NCBI RefSeq assembly: GCF_024623785.1 | Contig: NZ_JANKBZ010000018.1 | Span: 62,001 to 126,000, forward strand | Source of the DNA: Archangium lipolyticum | GTDB lineage: Bacteria > Myxococcota > Myxococcia > Myxococcales > Myxococcaceae | Direction: 5' to 3' | DNA: 64,000 bases | In this document: piece after piece, positions 20,772-30,497 of the stretch | Numbering within the stretch: the first letter of the stretch is position 1 | Layout of the letters: the number at the start of each line of letters is the position of its first letter | Position numbers and translations under genes: made by a program | Notes under the pieces: model-generated | The model's database searches: none | What the model was told of the DNA's origin: nothing | What the model saw: the letters and a program-made list of their open reading frames with translations, nothing else

Positions 20772-23144
20772 ATGATCAAAAGATTGGCATCGACGGTATC
20801 CGTCCTGGCTACCGCCGCGGGACTCTGCGCTGTTCAACCGGGTGTGGCCGAAGCGGCGACTCCCATCTCCCAGGCGAACACCACCATCTTCGGCCCCCGT
20901 GTCTACGTCTTCGATCCGACCATGGCGGCGACCGACATCAACAATGTCGCCAACACCGTCTTCACGAAGATGGAGGCCAATCAGTTTGGCACCGACCGGT
21001 ATGCGCTGCTCTTCAAGCCGGGTGCATACAACGTCACCTTCAACGTGGGCTTCTACACCCACGTCGCGGGTCTGGGACAGAACCCCGACGACGTGAACAT
21101 CAACGGCGGGGTGAACGTCACCGCGAAGTGGATGCCCGCCGCCAACGCGACCTGCAACTTCTGGCGCACCCTCGAGAACTTCGCCGTCACCCCGTCCAAC
21201 GGCATCACGCGGATCGCCGTTTCACAGGCCGCCCCCCTGCGGCGTCTGCACGTCAAGGGCGAGCTGCACCTGTTCGAGTTCGACTCGAACTGGAATGCCG
21301 GCTGGGCCAGCGGCGGATTTCTCGCCGACTCCCTCGTGGACAGTACGGTCGTGCCCGCCTCGCAGCAGCAGTGGCTCTCCCGGAACAGCAAATGGGCGAG
21401 CTGGTCGAACGCCGTGTGGAACATGGTGTTCGTGGGCAGCGTGAACACGCCGACGGGGACGTTCCCCGAGCCGGCCTACACGGTCGTCGACAGGACGCCG
21501 ATCATCCGGGAGAAGCCCTACCTCTACACCAGCGGCGGGCAGTATTACGTCTTCGTCCCGGCCCTGCAGACCAATACCCAGGGCGTCAGCTGGGCCAACG
21601 GAGCCACGCCGGGACAGTCCCTCCCCATCTCCCAGTTCTACATTGCCCGTCCGGAGACCGACAGCGCCGCGAGCCTCAACAACGCGCTGAGCCAGGGCAA
21701 GCACCTCCTGTTCACCCCGGGCATCTACTCGCTGAATGACACGCTTCGCGTCAACAACGCCAACACCATCATCCTCGGCATTGGCGTCCCCTCGCTGATC
21801 CCGACGAGTGGCACGCCCGCCATCAAGGTCGCCGACGTGCCCGGCGTGAAGATCGCGGGCATGATCCTCGAGGCCGGTACGGTCAACTCCCCCAACCTCC
21901 TGGAGGTCGGTCCCACGGGCAGCTCGCTGGATCACTCGGCCAACCCGACCTTCCTCTACGATCTGACCGTCAGGACCGGCGGTGCGTTCCCCGGCCGCAA
22001 CGACGTGGGCATCACGATCAACAGCAACAACGTCGTGGGTGATCAGCTCTGGCTGTGGCGCGCGGACCACGGAGAGAGCGCCTTCTGGAACACCAACATC
22101 ACGAAGAGCGGCCTCGTCGTGAACGGGAGGAACGTCACGATCTACGGCCTGTTCAACGAGCACCACGAAGAGTACCAGACGGTGTGGAACGGCAATGGCG
22201 GCCGTGTGTACTTCTACCAGTCCGAGATTCCCTATGACGTCCCCAACCAGGCGTCGTGGATGAATGGCACGGTGAACGGGTACGCGTCGTACAAGATCGC
22301 CAACACCGTGACCACCCACGAGGCGTGGGGCCTGGGTGTGTACTCGTACTTCCGGGACGCGCCCGTCAAGCTGCACACCGCGATCGAGGCGCCCAACTAC
22401 CCGGGCATCAAGCTCCACCACATGACCACCATCTGGCTGAATGGAACGGCCGGCAGTGAGATCACCCATGTGGTCAACAACATCGGTGGCAGGGTCTACG
22501 CCAACTCCCCTGCCGAGGCCATGAGGCAGACCGTCTCCGAGTACGTGGGCACGGGGACGCCGCCGCCGACCGACACCCAGGCGCCGACCACTCCGGCGAG
22601 CCTGTCGGCCACGGCCGCTTCGAGCAGCCAGATCAACCTGACCTGGAGCGCTTCGTCGGACAACGTGGGCGTGACGGGCTATGACATCTACCGCAACGGC
22701 ACGCTCGTCGGCACGTCGACCACGACGTCGTACAGCAGCACGGGGCTGACGGCGTCGACCACTTATAGCTTCACGGTCAGGGCGAGGGATGCGGCCGGCA
22801 ACGTCTCGGCGGTCAGCAACACCGCCAGCGCCACCACGCAATCGGGCAGCACCGGCGGCAGCAACGGCACCGGCACCGAGTGGACCTACGGCACGAGCAC
22901 TGTCAGCTCCACCCAGGCGCTCGTGTGGTTCAAGCCCACGGGCTTCACGGCGAACTACGTCATCGTGCACTACAGCTACCCGGGCCTCGGGCAGCAGAAC
23001 GTCACCATGACGTACAACAGCGGCACGGGCCGCTGGGAGCACACCGTGTCCGGCCTGGGCTCGGGTCAGACGCTCACGTACTCGTACACCTACAACAAGA
23101 ACGGCGCGCAGTACGACTCTCCGAACTACACCTGGACCAGGTGA
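20772..23144 (+). CDS. Secreted beta-helix glucanase-like protein with FnIII and CBM56-like domains
   Basis: A 790-residue exported protein with a signal peptide ending near AEAA (residue 29). Residues about 30-590 look like two right-handed beta-helix units; the second begins near FYIARPETDSAASLNNAL. They resemble a family of secreted actinobacterial proteins, sometimes misnamed adenylyl cyclase, and GH55-type beta-1,3-glucanases. Residues 601-690 are a fibronectin-III domain. Residues 701-790 look like CBM56, a beta-1,3-glucan-binding module (VWFKPTGF, NKNGAQYDSPNYTWT). It probably binds and cuts fungal or algal beta-glucan, but the catalytic residues cannot be assigned. Control by the upstream LacI protein is likely. 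Confidence 0.75.
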   Translation: MIKRLASTVSVLATAAGLCAVQPGVAEAATPISQANTTIFGPRVYVFDPTMAATDINNVANTVFTKMEANQFGTDRYALLFKPGAYNVTFNVGFYTHVAGLGQNPDDVNINGGVNVTAKWMPAANATCNFWRTLENFAVTPSNGITRIAVSQAAPLRRLHVKGELHLFEFDSNWNAGWASGGFLADSLVDSTVVPASQQQWLSRNSKWASWSNAVWNMVFVGSVNTPTGTFPEPAYTVVDRTPIIREKPYLYTSGGQYYVFVPALQTNTQGVSWANGATPGQSLPISQFYIARPETDSAASLNNALSQGKHLLFTPGIYSLNDTLRVNNANTIILGIGVPSLIPTSGTPAIKVADVPGVKIAGMILEAGTVNSPNLLEVGPTGSSLDHSANPTFLYDLTVRTGGAFPGRNDVGITINSNNVVGDQLWLWRADHGESAFWNTNITKSGLVVNGRNVTIYGLFNEHHEEYQTVWNGNGGRVYFYQSEIPYDVPNQASWMNGTVNGYASYKIANTVTTHEAWGLGVYSYFRDAPVKLHTAIEAPNYPGIKLHHMTTIWLNGTAGSEITHVVNNIGGRVYANSPAEAMRQTVSEYVGTGTPPPTDTQAPTTPASLSATAASSSQINLTWSASSDNVGVTGYDIYRNGTLVGTSTTTSYSSTGLTASTTYSFTVRARDAAGNVSAVSNTASATTQSGSTGGSNGTGTEWTYGTSTVSSTQALVWFKPTGFTANYVIVHYSYPGLGQQNVTMTYNSGTGRWEHTVSGLGSGQTLTYSYTYNKNGAQYDSPNYTWTR

Positions 23145-23169
23145 TGGCTTGACGCGGTCTCGACATCAG

Positions 23170-23210
23170 CGGCCCACTCCCCCGAGCAGCTTCGCGGGAG
23201 TGGGCCGTTT
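23170..23210 (+). terminator. Intrinsic terminator, convergent genes
   Basis: A perfect 12-base stem (CGGCCCACTCCC with GGGAGTGGGCCG) is followed by TTT and CATTT. It lies between the beta-helix gene and the convergent kinase gene and may serve both. Confidence 0.8.
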
Positions 23211-23219
23211 CATTTCCGC

Positions 23220-24611
23220 CTACGTGCGGGGGTGCTGGGACGGTAGCCGGACCCGGAAGGTCGAGCCGGCTCCTACCTGGCTCACCACCTCGATGTCCCC
23301 GCCGTGAGCCCGCACGATGCGGCGGGAGACGGAGAGCCCCAGTCCGATGCCGGGGATCTCCGCGCTCGAGCCCTTGCTCCGTCTGAAGGGCTCGAAGATG
23401 TGCTCGTACTCGTCGGGAGGGATGCCCACCCCTTCGTCGGAGACGGAGAGCAGCACCTCGTCCTGGGACTGAGTGAGCAGCACCCGCACGAGTCCTCCCC
23501 GAGGCGAGTATTTGATGGCGTTGTTCAAGAGGTTGGTGAGCACCTGGGAGAGCCGCGTCGGATCCCCACGCACCGGAACGGGCATGTCGGGCACGGTAAG
23601 CTCGATCCGGTGCTGCTGACTCGAGGGCCGGTGGAGCTCGACCACCTCCGTCACGAGCACGCGCAGATCACTGTCCTCCAGGCGGAGCTCGAGATTGCCA
23701 GCTTCAATCCGGGTCTGCTCCAGGAGGTCTCCCACCATGCGCTCGAGCCGATCGAGCTGCGTGGAGAGCCGGACCAGTGACTCCCGGACCTTCTCTGGTG
23801 GAGGCAGCTCCGGTGCCCGGAGGAGGATCTGGACCGACAGTTTGAGGACATTGAGCGGGTTGCGCAGATCATGGGCGACGCCCGCCAGGAACTGGACCTG
23901 CCGCGCGTCCTGGCTGACCAGGGTCTCGGCCATGTCGTTGAACTCGGCGGCCAGCTCGCGGAGCTCGCGGACGCCCACCTGCTCCAATCTCGACTCCCGC
24001 TGTCCGGATTTGAAGGCCGCCAGCGCCCGGCGGATCGACAGGAGCGGCAGATAGAGGCGCGTGCGGGTGGCGGCGAGGACCAGCGCGACACCCGTCACGA
24101 TCCCTACCGCGAGCAGACCTCCGATGAGCCTTGCCGCATCGCTCACCCGTGTCGCCTCATCGCGGCCGGCATGGGCCCGCTCGATGCTCGACGCGGACAC
24201 GGCCTCGGCCGCCTGGATGGCCTCCCTCAACCTGGACAACCGCTCCTGAGCTGGAGCGCGAAGGTATGCCTCGACCTGACTGCGGACATTCGCGAGCAAC
24301 GCCCGCTCCTGGGCGGTGTCCGCGTACGGATCGACCTGCTCCAGCTGCTCCGACACCCGGCGGCGCGCCTCGTCCACGCTGACGGGCGGCCCGACGCTCG
24401 AGGCATCGATGCTCGCGAACTCCTGGACCACCTGGAGCAGGAAGAGGGAGTGTGCCAGCCGCTCGGCGGAGTGCACCCTGCCAATGGAGTCGCTCAAGCT
24501 CGTGGTCTGCGACTGGAACTGGGTGCTCATCCAGAACAAGCCAGCCGCGGAACCCAGACTCAGGAGCGCCAGGAGGACCGCGCCGATGAGGAAGAGGCTC
24601 CGCAGCCGCAT
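23220..24611 (-). CDS. Sensor histidine kinase with periplasmic domain and HAMP
   Basis: A 463-residue membrane histidine kinase. TM1 is about 5-28, a helical periplasmic domain spans about 29-160, and TM2 is about 162-184. A HAMP-like linker (LPLLSIRRALAAFKSG) leads to HisKA with the phosphoacceptor His in FLAGVAHDLRNPLN (about 249). The ATPase domain has LTNLLNNAIKYSP (N-box), DEGVGIP (G1), FRRSK and GIGLGLSVSRRI (G2). It has no neighbouring response regulator, so it is an orphan kinase. The helical sensor domain resembles four-helix-bundle sensors; the signal is unknown. Confidence 0.92.
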   Translation of the reverse strand: MRLRSLFLIGAVLLALLSLGSAAGLFWMSTQFQSQTTSLSDSIGRVHSAERLAHSLFLLQVVQEFASIDASSVGPPVSVDEARRRVSEQLEQVDPYADTAQERALLANVRSQVEAYLRAPAQERLSRLREAIQAAEAVSASSIERAHAGRDEATRVSDAARLIGGLLAVGIVTGVALVLAATRTRLYLPLLSIRRALAAFKSGQRESRLEQVGVRELRELAAEFNDMAETLVSQDARQVQFLAGVAHDLRNPLNVLKLSVQILLRAPELPPPEKVRESLVRLSTQLDRLERMVGDLLEQTRIEAGNLELRLEDSDLRVLVTEVVELHRPSSQQHRIELTVPDMPVPVRGDPTRLSQVLTNLLNNAIKYSPRGGLVRVLLTQSQDEVLLSVSDEGVGIPPDEYEHIFEPFRRSKGSSAEIPGIGLGLSVSRRIVRAHGGDIEVVSQVGAGSTFRVRLPSQHPRT

Positions 24612-24834
24612 GACGACGACCTCCGGGAGAGAGCCACCACCATACCGATACCGGCTGGCGTGGGCTCATGCTGGTGCGCCGAGTGACGACTTGTGGAGCA
24701 TGGGCGAGGTAGCGGAGCGCGGTGGCGCCAGTCATCGCGCCGGTCCTTCCGAGCCTCGCGGAGTCAAACAGATTTCGTGGTACCCGACTCTTGGGGTAAG
24801 TAGCCCGATCTCACCTCGCGGGAGAGATACAGGC

Positions 24835-25605
24835 ATGGGCGACACACCCAAGTGGAGCGGAGGCAAGCTGGGGCCGTACCACATCCGCAAGCGCTACCGG
24901 AATACCGGCTCGGAAGTGGGCCGCATCTACGAGGCGCACAACGTCGAGACAGGTGCCTTCGCGCTGGTGGTGAGGCCGGGACGGGCGGGGACGTGGCGTC
25001 CACGAACGCCGTGGACCGTGCGCGTCACGGCAGATGCCGATCCTCCGTTCCTGGCACTGGAGATGCAGCACGCGCCCAGGGCGGAGGCTTTGGCCCTCTC
25101 GGAACTGACGCGGATGTTCATCAGGCTGTCGGGCGCGCTCGCCTGTGTCGATGAGCGAGCGGATACGGGAGCGCACCTCAATCGAGAGCCCCTGCCACGG
25201 CCTCCCAGGCGAGAAGCCTTACGCAAGAAGTGGCAGCGCGTGGGGGTTGGAGCACTCGCGGCGGTGGCGCTCGTACTGGCGGCGGTGACGCTCTGGCCCC
25301 GTTCTCCCAGCTCTACCGACAAGTGGAGTCCTGGAGTGGCCAAAGCCGTGTGGAATGAGCCCGTGGCCTGGGTCGATCTGCAAGACGACACCCAACCCAT
25401 CATCGGCTACCCGATGCCGAGCGCCCCTTTCGAGGGACAGCGAAAGCCGCCCTGCCTCAAGGGAACGGAGGTGGAGATCCACGGAGGATGCTGGGTACTG
25501 CTCGAGGCCAAGGCCCCCTGTCCCAGGAGCACGGCCGAGTTTGAAGGCAAGTGCTACATGCCCGTCAGGCAGAAGCCCCCGGAGCCGCGCTCGCTGCAAC
25601 CATGA
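24835..25605 (+). CDS. Kinase-like membrane protein with Cys-rich tail
   Basis: A 256-residue membrane protein. Residues about 11-50 (LGPYHIRKRYRN, GRIYEAHNVETGAFALVV) resemble the glycine-rich loop and beta-strands of a Ser/Thr kinase N-lobe. The catalytic loop and DFG are absent, so it cannot be an active kinase. One TM helix lies at 136-154. The outer part has four cysteines in a pattern seen in C-termini of myxobacterial kinases (PPCLKGTEVEIHGGCW, APCPRS, GKCYMPV). The ATG at 24835 has GGGAGAG upstream. It is either a pseudokinase-type adaptor or a shortened relic of a full kinase. Confidence 0.72.
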   Translation: MGDTPKWSGGKLGPYHIRKRYRNTGSEVGRIYEAHNVETGAFALVVRPGRAGTWRPRTPWTVRVTADADPPFLALEMQHAPRAEALALSELTRMFIRLSGALACVDERADTGAHLNREPLPRPPRREALRKKWQRVGVGALAAVALVLAAVTLWPRSPSSTDKWSPGVAKAVWNEPVAWVDLQDDTQPIIGYPMPSAPFEGQRKPPCLKGTEVEIHGGCWVLLEAKAPCPRSTAEFEGKCYMPVRQKPPEPRSLQP

Positions 25606-25635
25606 AAGCTCTCGTGATTGGATTGAGCCACTCCC

Positions 25636-26301
25636 TTACCGTGGAGGGAGGATGCGGATGTCCTCCGGGAACACGGGGTCCACTTCGTACTCGCCGAGGA
25701 ACTCTCCGCTGAAGCCCTGGATGACGACGCGCTGCCCCTCCTCGAGCTCGCTCACGTCGATGCCCGTGCCGGCATTGACGAACACGAAGGTGGGACCGGT
25801 GCCGTCATCCACCGCGAACTTGTATCCGAAGGGCAGGTCATCCTCGATATCGCTGACGATGGTACCCCTGATGCGGACGAGGCGGCCCTCGGTCTCCTCG
25901 CTCACGTCGCTGGTCTTCACGGGGTAGGGCCAGGGCTCGTGGGCCTCCCCCAGCACCTCGATGGACGTCGGTGCCACGCTGAGCACCTGCCCGAAGGAGT
26001 TGGTCAGCGTGCCCGTCACACGGACCACCTGGCCGACCGCGATGTTCGCGTCGAGCGAGTCGAGGATGTAGATGCCGACCTTCTTTTCCTGGATGGCGAA
26101 GCCATTGTCATTGGGAAAGAAGGCTCCCGTGAATGACGTCGCCACCCCTACCACCGTCACGGTGGTGCCCAGGGGCTGTTGGCGAGCGGCGGCGATGGAG
26201 CAGTCCGGGGGCATCGCCGCGACCGGGCCAGGAGCGGCAATGGCCACAACCGCGAGCACCACAGCCAGTCCGACCTTCCACTGCATCCCCATTGCAGCCA
26301 T
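25636..26301 (-). CDS. Exported OB-fold protein
   Basis: A 221-residue exported protein. The start is the ATG at 26301, supported by AGGAGC upstream and the signal peptide that follows (WKVGLAVVLAVVAIAAPGPVAA). The mature part holds two OB-fold-like segments: about 45-110 with VGVATSFTGAFFPNDNGFAIQ and VVRVTGTLTNSFGQ, and about 125-215 with GRLVRIRGTIVSDIED and QRVVIQGFSGEF. Exported OB folds of this kind occur beside secreted nucleases or bind small ligands. No enzyme site is visible and no partner is adjacent. Confidence 0.7.
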   Translation of the reverse strand: MAAMGMQWKVGLAVVLAVVAIAAPGPVAAMPPDCSIAAARQQPLGTTVTVVGVATSFTGAFFPNDNGFAIQEKKVGIYILDSLDANIAVGQVVRVTGTLTNSFGQVLSVAPTSIEVLGEAHEPWPYPVKTSDVSEETEGRLVRIRGTIVSDIEDDLPFGYKFAVDDGTGPTFVFVNAGTGIDVSELEEGQRVVIQGFSGEFLGEYEVDPVFPEDIRILPPR

Positions 26302-26796
26302 GACGTGCTCCTGGTTCTGCTTCCCGGAGGAAGCATTGAGCGCCAGCACTGAATGGCGCGTCTGGGTTTCTACGCGGAAATTCATGGAGTGACAGTCGTA
26401 CCCGGGTCGCACGACTCATGTCCCATCTCGAACGTCCTTACCCTCTTCCTGCGCGCGGTGTTCGCCCTGCAACACCGGAGGGCACGACGGCAAAACGTGC
26501 GTGGCGGGCAGTTGGGACCGTGTCGTTGTCCCAATTCCTCTCATCGCGCACGAAGCGTCACTGCGAAGTCAGGACAGGTGGAGGCAGCGGCGAAAGACAT
26601 CCCCGCTCTGCCCTTCCCGTCGTCAGCGCCGCCGTGCGGATTCAGGCGGGCCAGGTGATGATGGCGCAGGCGCACGACGAACCGCCCAGCGGAGTGCGAG
26701 AGGCGCTGGGCAACGGGCCCCAGGTGCGGGGCATGCGTCCACTCGGACCTGAAGACGAGTTGCTGCGCACGCTCCTGCCAGACGAGGAAATCTGAC
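26302..26796. other. Intergenic stretch with possible gene fragment
   Basis: A near-500-base gap between two minus-strand genes. Its last 138 bases (26658-26795, plus strand) form a frame with typical codon bias ending GPEDELLRTLLPDEEI, 45 residues if read from ATG 26658. The upstream part of the same frame lacks this bias. It may be the 3' remnant of a lost gene or a very short gene; no ribosome-binding site is convincing. Confidence 0.3.
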
Positions 26797-28143
26797 TCAG
26801 GAAGCAGCCTCGGGCGTCGCCGTTGTCACGGGGGGCTTGGGGCCCGACTGCGGCTCCACCGTCACCCGCACCACGCGCGGCCCTTCCACCTCTTCGACCT
26901 GGATGCGCCACATGTCCAGCTTGAGCGCGTCCCCCTTCTCCGGAATGCGCCCCAACTTCGCCATGAGGTAGCCGGCGATCGTCGTCACCTCGACCTCGTC
27001 CTCGACCTCGAACGAGACGTCCAGGCGGTCCTCCAGGTCGTCCAGCTGCGCCGTGCCCGGCAGCTCGAAGCGTCCGCCCGGCAGCGAGCGCACCTCGTCC
27101 ATGCGCCGGCCCAGCTCGGCTACGTCTCCCACCACCTCGGCCACCACGTCCGCGATGGTCACCAGCCCCGACGTGCCGCCGTGCTCATCCACCACCAGCG
27201 CCGTCTGCCGGCGCCGCCGCCGGAATTCGTTGAGCAGCTGCTCCAGCGTCACGTGCTCCGGCACGTACAGCACCGGCCGCTGCACCTGCGACAGGCTGCG
27301 CAGCTCGCCCCTGGACAGCAGGAAGAAGAGGTCCTTCACGTTGACCACCCCCTCCACCGCGTCCATGTTCCCCCGGCACACCGGCAGCCACGTGTGGCCC
27401 GCGGCCCGAGCGTCCGCGATGCACTTGTCCAGCGGCTCCTCCATGTCGAGGAACTTCACCTGGTTGCGCGGCACCATCACCTGGCGCGCCGTCTTCTGCG
27501 CCATCTCCAGCGAGCGCTCCAGCAGCTCCGCGCGCGACGTGGTGATGGCCCCCGCCTGTGCCGAGCTGTGCAGGATGACGCGCAGCTCCTCCTCGCTGTG
27601 CGCGTCGTGCGACTCGTGCGCGGTGCCCAGTCCGAAGGCCTTCAGCACCCAGCCCGCCACGCCGTTGAGCAGCCAGATGGCCGGGTAGAAGAGGATGTAG
27701 AAGGCGCGCATCGGCATCGCCACCGCGAGCGTCGTGGCCTCGGCGCGCTGGATGGCGAGGCTCTTGGGCGCCAGCTCCCCCACCACGATGTGCAGGAAGG
27801 TGATGATGGCGAAGGCGATGGCCACCGACAGCGAGTGCGCCAGCGCCTCGCCCGCCGCCGGTGGCACCACCCGCGTCAGCACCGGCTCCAGCAGGTGCGC
27901 GAACGCCGGCTCACCCAGCCAGCCCAGGCCCAGTGACGCCAGCGTGATTCCGAACTGCGTGGCGGACAGGTAGGCGTCCAGCTTGTCCACCATCTTCAGG
28001 GCCGTGCCGGCACCCGGACGGCCCTCGTCCACCAGGGCCTGCAGCCGGGTGTGACGGACCTTCACGATGGCGAACTCGGTCGCCACGAAGAACCCGTTCG
28101 CGATGACCAGCAGGAGCGCCAGTCCGAGGAAGATCCATTCCAT
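26797..28143 (-). CDS. CorC/HlyC-family (CNNM-like) membrane protein
   Basis: A 448-residue membrane protein of the hemolysin/CorC group, linked to magnesium or cobalt efflux. The DUF21 (CNNM) transmembrane domain is about 1-190, with ATEFAIVKVRHTRL, SATQFGITLASLGLGWLGEP and FLHIVVGELAPKSLAIQ. Two CBS domains follow (about 215-335; TARQVMVPRNQVKFLD, TALVVDEHGGTSGLVTIADV). A transporter-associated CorC_HlyC domain ends the protein (about 350-430). All parts are intact. The TPR gene lies upstream with a 10-base gap, so the two may be co-transcribed. Confidence 0.93.
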   Translation of the reverse strand: MEWIFLGLALLLVIANGFFVATEFAIVKVRHTRLQALVDEGRPGAGTALKMVDKLDAYLSATQFGITLASLGLGWLGEPAFAHLLEPVLTRVVPPAAGEALAHSLSVAIAFAIITFLHIVVGELAPKSLAIQRAEATTLAVAMPMRAFYILFYPAIWLLNGVAGWVLKAFGLGTAHESHDAHSEEELRVILHSSAQAGAITTSRAELLERSLEMAQKTARQVMVPRNQVKFLDMEEPLDKCIADARAAGHTWLPVCRGNMDAVEGVVNVKDLFFLLSRGELRSLSQVQRPVLYVPEHVTLEQLLNEFRRRRRQTALVVDEHGGTSGLVTIADVVAEVVGDVAELGRRMDEVRSLPGGRFELPGTAQLDDLEDRLDVSFEVEDEVEVTTIAGYLMAKLGRIPEKGDALKLDMWRIQVEEVEGPRVVRVTVEPQSGPKPPVTTATPEAAS

Positions 28144-28153
28144 AGTTCAGACG

Positions 28154-28969
28154 CTAGAAGAGCGCGTCGAACTCCGGATCGCCCTTCAGCGAGTCGAACA
28201 TCGTATCCGTGGCCAGCCAGCCCTGCACCTTCTGGCGATCCACCGTCACCGCCTTCTGAAGGAATGCCAACGCATCCGCCCGGCGGCCCCAGAGCGCGTA
28301 CAGGGCGGCCAGGTTGTAGTTGAGCAGCAGGTCCTCGGCGTTGAGCGCCTTGGCCTTCTCGTAGGAGCGCTCGGCCTCGGCGTAGAAGCCCTTCTGCGCG
28401 TAGCAGATGCCCAGGTCCAGGTGGGCCTCGAAGTTCTCCGCGTCCAGGCGCACCACTTCCTTCAGCTGGGTGATGGCCGAGCGGTAGTCCCCCTCGTCCA
28501 TCAGCAGCGCGGCGAGCTCGTGCCGGGGGAAGGCATCCTGCGGCTCCAGCTCGATGGCCGTCTGCAGCTCGCGCATCGCGTCCTCGACCCGGCCCTGGTC
28601 CGCGTAGGTGAGGCCCAGGTTGAGGTGCGCGTCCGGGTACTCCGGATCCAGCTCGATGGCCTCACGGTACTCCGCCACCGCCATCTCCCCCGCGTGCGTG
28701 GAGAGGAAGCAGGCGAGGTTGTAGTGCGCCGTGGGGCTCTCCGGCTCCAGCTTGAGCGCCGTGAGGTACTCGCCCAGGGCCTCGCGGTAGAGCTTCTTCT
28801 CCGCGTAGACGGTGGCGAGGTTGTCGTGGGCGTGGGCGGAGTCCGGATCGAGGTCGATCGCCTTCTTGAACTCCTTGATCGCCTCGTCGAGCCATCCGCG
28901 GTCGGCCAGTTCGATGCCGCGCGAGTTGTGCTCGTCGGAAGCTACGATGTTGTCGTTTTCCCGGGCCAT
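28154..28969 (-). CDS. TPR-repeat protein
   Basis: A 271-residue soluble protein made of about seven tetratricopeptide repeats (for example WLDEAIKEFKKAIDLDPDSA, YREALGEYLTALKLEPES, RVEDAMRELQTAIELEPQD). It has no signal peptide. TPR arrays mediate protein-protein contact, so it is probably a scaffold; the partner is unknown. The ATG at 28969 gives MARENDNIVASDEH. The open frame extends further upstream, but that part lacks sense. It is upstream of the CorC gene. Confidence 0.88.
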   Translation of the reverse strand: MARENDNIVASDEHNSRGIELADRGWLDEAIKEFKKAIDLDPDSAHAHDNLATVYAEKKLYREALGEYLTALKLEPESPTAHYNLACFLSTHAGEMAVAEYREAIELDPEYPDAHLNLGLTYADQGRVEDAMRELQTAIELEPQDAFPRHELAALLMDEGDYRSAITQLKEVVRLDAENFEAHLDLGICYAQKGFYAEAERSYEKAKALNAEDLLLNYNLAALYALWGRRADALAFLQKAVTVDRQKVQGWLATDTMFDSLKGDPEFDALF

Positions 28970-29113
28970 GAATTCGCGGGGCAATCTACGCGCCGCCTCT
29001 CTCGGGGCGCAACGAAGAGTAATGCCTCCCGCCAAGGGCTCGGCGGGTCCACCCCCGGGCTGACCGACGGGTCCGCTCCTGAGGAGTCCAGCGCGGGAAA
29101 CGGGTGCTCGCCC

Positions 29114-29136
29114 CCTCCCCTGCTCACCAGGGGAGG
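29114..29136 (-). terminator. Hairpin after the small basic gene
   Basis: CCTCCCCTG, CTCAC, CAGGGGAGG forms a perfect 9-base stem 15 bases past the stop of the minus-strand small gene. There is no T-run. Confidence 0.4.
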
Positions 29137-29150
29137 AGGCGGACAGCGAA

Positions 29151-29255
29151 CTACTTGCGGCGCTCGCGGGCGCGACGGCGCTTGAGGGCCGCCTTCTTGG
29201 AGGAAGCGCGGTTGGACAGCTTCTTCTTGCTGCGATTTCCCTTCTGGGCAGGCAT
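29151..29255 (-). CDS. 34-residue very basic protein
   Basis: The frame reads [20 protein letters not shown], then [14 protein letters not shown], with about half of all residues Lys or Arg. GGAG sits nine bases before the ATG at 29255. The composition resembles small ribosomal or ribosome-associated proteins (compare Thx or S21 tails), and it is divergent from prfA, a translation gene. I do not know a named family. The absence of off-composition residues and the clean start and stop support a real gene. Confidence 0.65.
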   Translation of the reverse strand: MPAQKGNRSKKKLSNRASSKKAALKRRRARERRK

Positions 29256-29292
29256 CTTCTGGTACTCCGTATTAGCGGAAGTGGGCCGCACT

Positions 29293-29316
29293 GGCGGCAG
29301 CGAACCGCCCTTTTTT
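29293..29316 (+). terminator. Terminator-like hairpin in the prfA leader
   Basis: GGCGG, CAGCGAA, CCGCC is followed by a run of six T on the plus strand, about 90 bases before prfA. No plus-strand gene ends upstream, so it may be an attenuator in the prfA leader or a block to antisense reading. Confidence 0.35.
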
Positions 29317-29408
29317 CACGCTCCTGGCCCGGAAGTCCACGGAATTTCTTGACCCCGTCCGGCCTTGCCAGGGGCCAGACAACGGGGCACAACCCCGACC
29401 CCAGACCG

Positions 29409-30493
<1,085 letters not shown>

Positions 30494-30497
<4 letters not shown>

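Noticed and set aside
22590-22850. Short Ser/Thr-rich repeats as a tandem repeat locus
   Set aside because: They are part of one FnIII domain and its linker, not a DNA repeat array.
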